A program made the position numbers and the translations under genes. From NCBI RefSeq assembly GCF_036026595.1, contig NZ_JARZFX010000025.1, positions 1 through 25,701 on the forward strand: a stretch of 25,701 nt of DNA. Reading direction: 5' to 3'. This stretch comes from Virgibacillus_P tibetensis. Lineage in GTDB: Bacteria; Bacillota; Bacilli; Bacillales; Amphibacillaceae. The notes under the pieces are model-generated. The model saw only the letters and a program-made list of their open reading frames with translations, was not told the DNA's origin and did not search any database. Position 1 is the first letter of the stretch. The number at the start of each line of letters is the position of its first letter. Positions 23,881 to 25,701 of this stretch are shown in pieces.

Positions 23881-24264
23881 CTATTTTTCTACACCATGAA
23901 GTTCAAATAATTCTTCCGAATCATAGAGTTCCAAAGTTGTCTCTGCGTTAAAGCTCATCATGCCAAGATCGGAATTTACGATTTTAGTCAAATGATTTAA
24001 TGCTTCATCCGTCCGGTGCTTTAACACTAAAGCATCTACACAACACGAACTTAAAACTTTAGGATCCTCGCTTTCCATTAGACTGTCCAAAACGTTCTTT
24101 GCCAGCTCTCTGTCTTCCTTCATTATCTTGCTGATTTTCAAAAGTTGATCTGAAGAGCGATTCCCTTTTTTATAGTCCCCGGTCTCTTGTGTATCTGCCA
24201 ATATAATTGCATGTTTTTTATATTCCTGTACAAGAAGAGATGTATCTTGTTTCACCTTAATCAT
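23881..24264 (-). CDS. DUF2019-like protein, putative immunity protein
   Basis: The protein has 127 residues, is predicted all-helical, and has no signal peptide, so it is cytosolic. The stretch GDYKKGNRSSDQLLKISK and the end MMSFNAETTLELYDS match what I remember of DUF2019 proteins, which look like short HEAT-type helical repeats. The gene starts 7 bp after the reconstructed end of the upstream toxin-like gene, and its AGGATAAGG site overlaps that end, so it was the second gene of a pair. An immunity role is inferred from this order, not proven. The frame is intact although the toxin partner is broken. Confidence 0.7.
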   Translation of the reverse strand: MIKVKQDTSLLVQEYKKHAIILADTQETGDYKKGNRSSDQLLKISKIMKEDRELAKNVLDSLMESEDPKVLSSCCVDALVLKHRTDEALNHLTKIVNSDLGMMSFNAETTLELYDSEELFELHGVEK

Positions 24265-24271
24265 CCTTATC

Positions 24272-24998
24272 CTACTGATATCTTTTTAAAATTTTCATAC
24301 CATAGTCATATTGATACTTATAACTCTTACCTGATAACCATTGTCTAACCGTCTTTCCTCCCAAGATTGCAGGATTGGAATTATAATGCCCCGTAATTTT
24401 TACATGTACTCTTTTTATCAATAGCTACAACATTCTTTGTATTGTGTATACTACTGGAACTAAATCCTGATCTTGAGATTTATGATTGTTCAACAATATG
24501 ATGCCAGTGTTTGTTTTTACCAGCAGGACCCAAAAATCTCTTTTGGGAAGTGAAGCTGGTAAAACCTCTGTGAACAGCACTGGACGCAGCTCTAGTAGCT
24601 ACCGTTCTTACTACTGTTGCGCCAACAATATATACGAATACAGGAAGAGCTGAGGCCTGTAACTCTGTTGTGTTTACTTCATAAATTTCTCCTGTGTCTT
24701 GGTCAACAATAGTTGCTGTTAATTCCTCAATGAATTCTGATGTCATCTCTTCTTCAATAGTTTCTAAAGACTCTTCTATTAATAAATCATACTCATGAAA
24801 CAGTTCTTCATAATATTCTTCAAACGAATCCTCAAATGACGCCTCAATTTCGTCGACCCATTCTGCAAATTCTTCATCCTCCAACTCAAGGAGGTCAACT
24901 TCACTCTCCTCTTTATCATCAGCCAGCACGTACGCATAATTAGGTAGAATTGTAGAAATCATCATCACTACCAGAAAAACAGAAAGAAACTTTTTCAT
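24272..24998 (-). pseudogene. Secreted toxin-like protein with C-terminal WHH-type nuclease-like domain, disrupted
   Basis: The open part (24480-24998, 172 aa) has a signal peptide (MKKFLSVFLVVMMISTILPNYAYVLA), a very acidic helical region (about 30-95), a hydrophobic stretch (ALPVFVYIVGATVV) and then the start of a toxin domain, FLGPAGKNKHWHHIVEQS. A TAA at 24480-24482 stops it. Reading on in frame gives SGFSSSSIHNTKNVVAIDKK; after one extra base near 24410 the frame resumes as VHVKITGHYNSNPAILG and TVRQWLSGKSYKYQYDYG, ending at a TAG at 24272. The HWHHIVEQ...IHNTKN pattern resembles HNH/Endo VII-type (His-Me finger) polymorphic toxins. The ATG overlaps the stop of the upstream protease fragment (ATGA). 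Confidence 0.8.
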
Positions 24999-25339
24999 TT
25001 AACCATCCCGTTAAAATTTATTATTTCGTGCCCATATTCTCTGTTAAAGTCTTTATCTCCAAGGTTCTCAACATTTCCAATTAACAAGTTTCTAATTTCT
25101 TTTTGACTAAATTTTTCCTTTGATTCGCTTAGAAATTCGCCGATTAAGCCGGAAGCATAAGCAGTTGCAAAAGAAGTTCCGTCAAATAAAGAATATCCGC
25201 CAGCACTATTTGTGGATAATACATCCACCCCGGGTGCCGCAAAGTCTATTTTTCCTTTTGCGGACGAGCTTGCACGATTAAAGTCTTTATTGACCGACGT
25301 AATTGAAATAACACTGTCATATCTGGCTAATACCGGAGT
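24995..25339 (-). pseudogene. C-terminal fragment of a small S8 (subtilisin-like) protease
   Basis: The open frame reads from TPVLARYDSVISITSV through SSAKGKIDFAAPGVDVLST to the serine motif FDGTSFATAYASGLIGEF. This is the last third of a subtilase, with the catalytic Ser but without the Asp and His parts. The true gene would continue upstream; here a TAA and then sequence of an unrelated acetyltransferase replace it, so the N-terminal part is lost. A GTG inside (25228) could start a 77-residue product, but that would be inactive. The end overlaps the toxin start by ATGA, which suggests that an intact ancestor was co-translated with the toxin. Confidence 0.85.
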
Positions 25340-25350
25340 TTAAAGCACCC

Positions 25351-25599
25351 TCAATTGCCCTGTCCTTGATAATCAGGATGAACGATTATATCTTCCATAT
25401 ATCCGTGCTCTAAACCCATTCCACATACATAACCAAAAGCAATCAGTTTATTATTTTCATCCCTAACTCCAACCCAGAAATTACAGAGTTCAAACAAGGA
25501 TGGGTAATCTTTATCTCGTCTGCCCCAACCAATAAGTGCTCTTAATTCTGGTACTTCATTATAATAAATTGGAATGTTTATAGTTACCTTATAGTTCAT
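25351..25599 (-). pseudogene. Truncated GNAT acetyltransferase
   Basis: The frame opens with MNYKVTINIPIYYNEVPELRAL and runs to IIVHPDYQGQGN, where a stop follows. This is the N-terminal half of a GNAT acetyltransferase up to the acetyl-CoA-binding QGQG loop; the C-terminal half is missing. The ATG at 25599 has a good AAGGGA upstream. The homology ends just where the S8 protease fragment begins, so a deletion or recombination has joined two broken genes. The 82-residue product is unlikely to be active. Confidence 0.82.
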
Positions 25600-25701
25600 T
25601 TATATTCCCTTCCCTCGAACCTGAAATAAAATCCTGCACTACTTAAGATTGATGCTTCCACTAAACTGACCCTTTACTTGAATAGCTCATATTGGTTTAA
25701 T
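25600..25701. other. Window edge, upstream region of truncated GNAT gene
   Basis: About 100 bp of AT-rich sequence. It presumably carries the promoter of the minus-strand genes; I see no certain box and no other gene. Confidence 0.3.

Overview
The window looks like a chromosomal segment of a low-GC, endospore-forming member of the Bacillaceae. My guess is a halotolerant genus such as Oceanobacillus, Virgibacillus or Lentibacillus. Three things point there: the AT-rich sequence with strong AGGAGG-type ribosome binding sites; the sporulation/germination block pdaB-kbaA-gerD-salA-cwlD in the same order as in Bacillus subtilis; and a long nested palindrome starting with GAGAGGCTGGGACATAAC, of a kind I remember from that group. 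The genus is an inference.

Layout. From 1 to 5.3 kb is the conserved core: a small hypothetical gene, pdaB (spore cortex/polysaccharide deacetylase family), kbaA (KinB pathway), gerD (germinosome lipoprotein), salA (Mrp/ParA-like ATPase) and cwlD (cortex amidase). Convergent pairs are separated by clean hairpin terminators. From 5.4 to 7.1 kb are three short membrane-anchored DUF948-type proteins, one on + and two on -, the latter in an operon with a small membrane protein. From 7.2 to 11.1 kb are a YihY/BrkB membrane protein, the palindromic element, a Yip1-like plus HlyD-like pair in an ATGA-overlapping operon, and a DoxX-family protein. From 11.4 to 20.5 kb a single minus-strand gene encodes a 3043-residue secreted subtilase. 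It carries a seven-blade PQQ-type propeller, twelve carboxypeptidase-regulatory-like domains, and a module of about 378 residues that returns five times around a glutamine-amidotransferase/ThuA-like domain.

From 20.7 kb the sequence becomes accessory: small orphan ORFs, an Eis-like acetyltransferase whose start abuts a GC-richer patch with a 13-bp direct repeat, a decayed serine recombinase (one frameshift, two stops), and a minus-strand cassette read right to left. The cassette consists of a truncated GNAT acetyltransferase, the C-terminal part of a small S8 protease, a secreted toxin-like protein ending in a WHH-type nuclease-like domain, and a DUF2019-like protein. The protease fragment and toxin overlap by ATGA, and the DUF2019-like gene follows 7 bp after the reconstructed toxin end. 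The toxin is broken by a stop and a frameshift while its putative immunity gene is intact. This suggests a decayed polymorphic-toxin locus with a protease partner.

The two most promising items are the repeat-built giant subtilase and the protease-toxin-immunity cassette. No tRNA, rRNA or CRISPR array was found.
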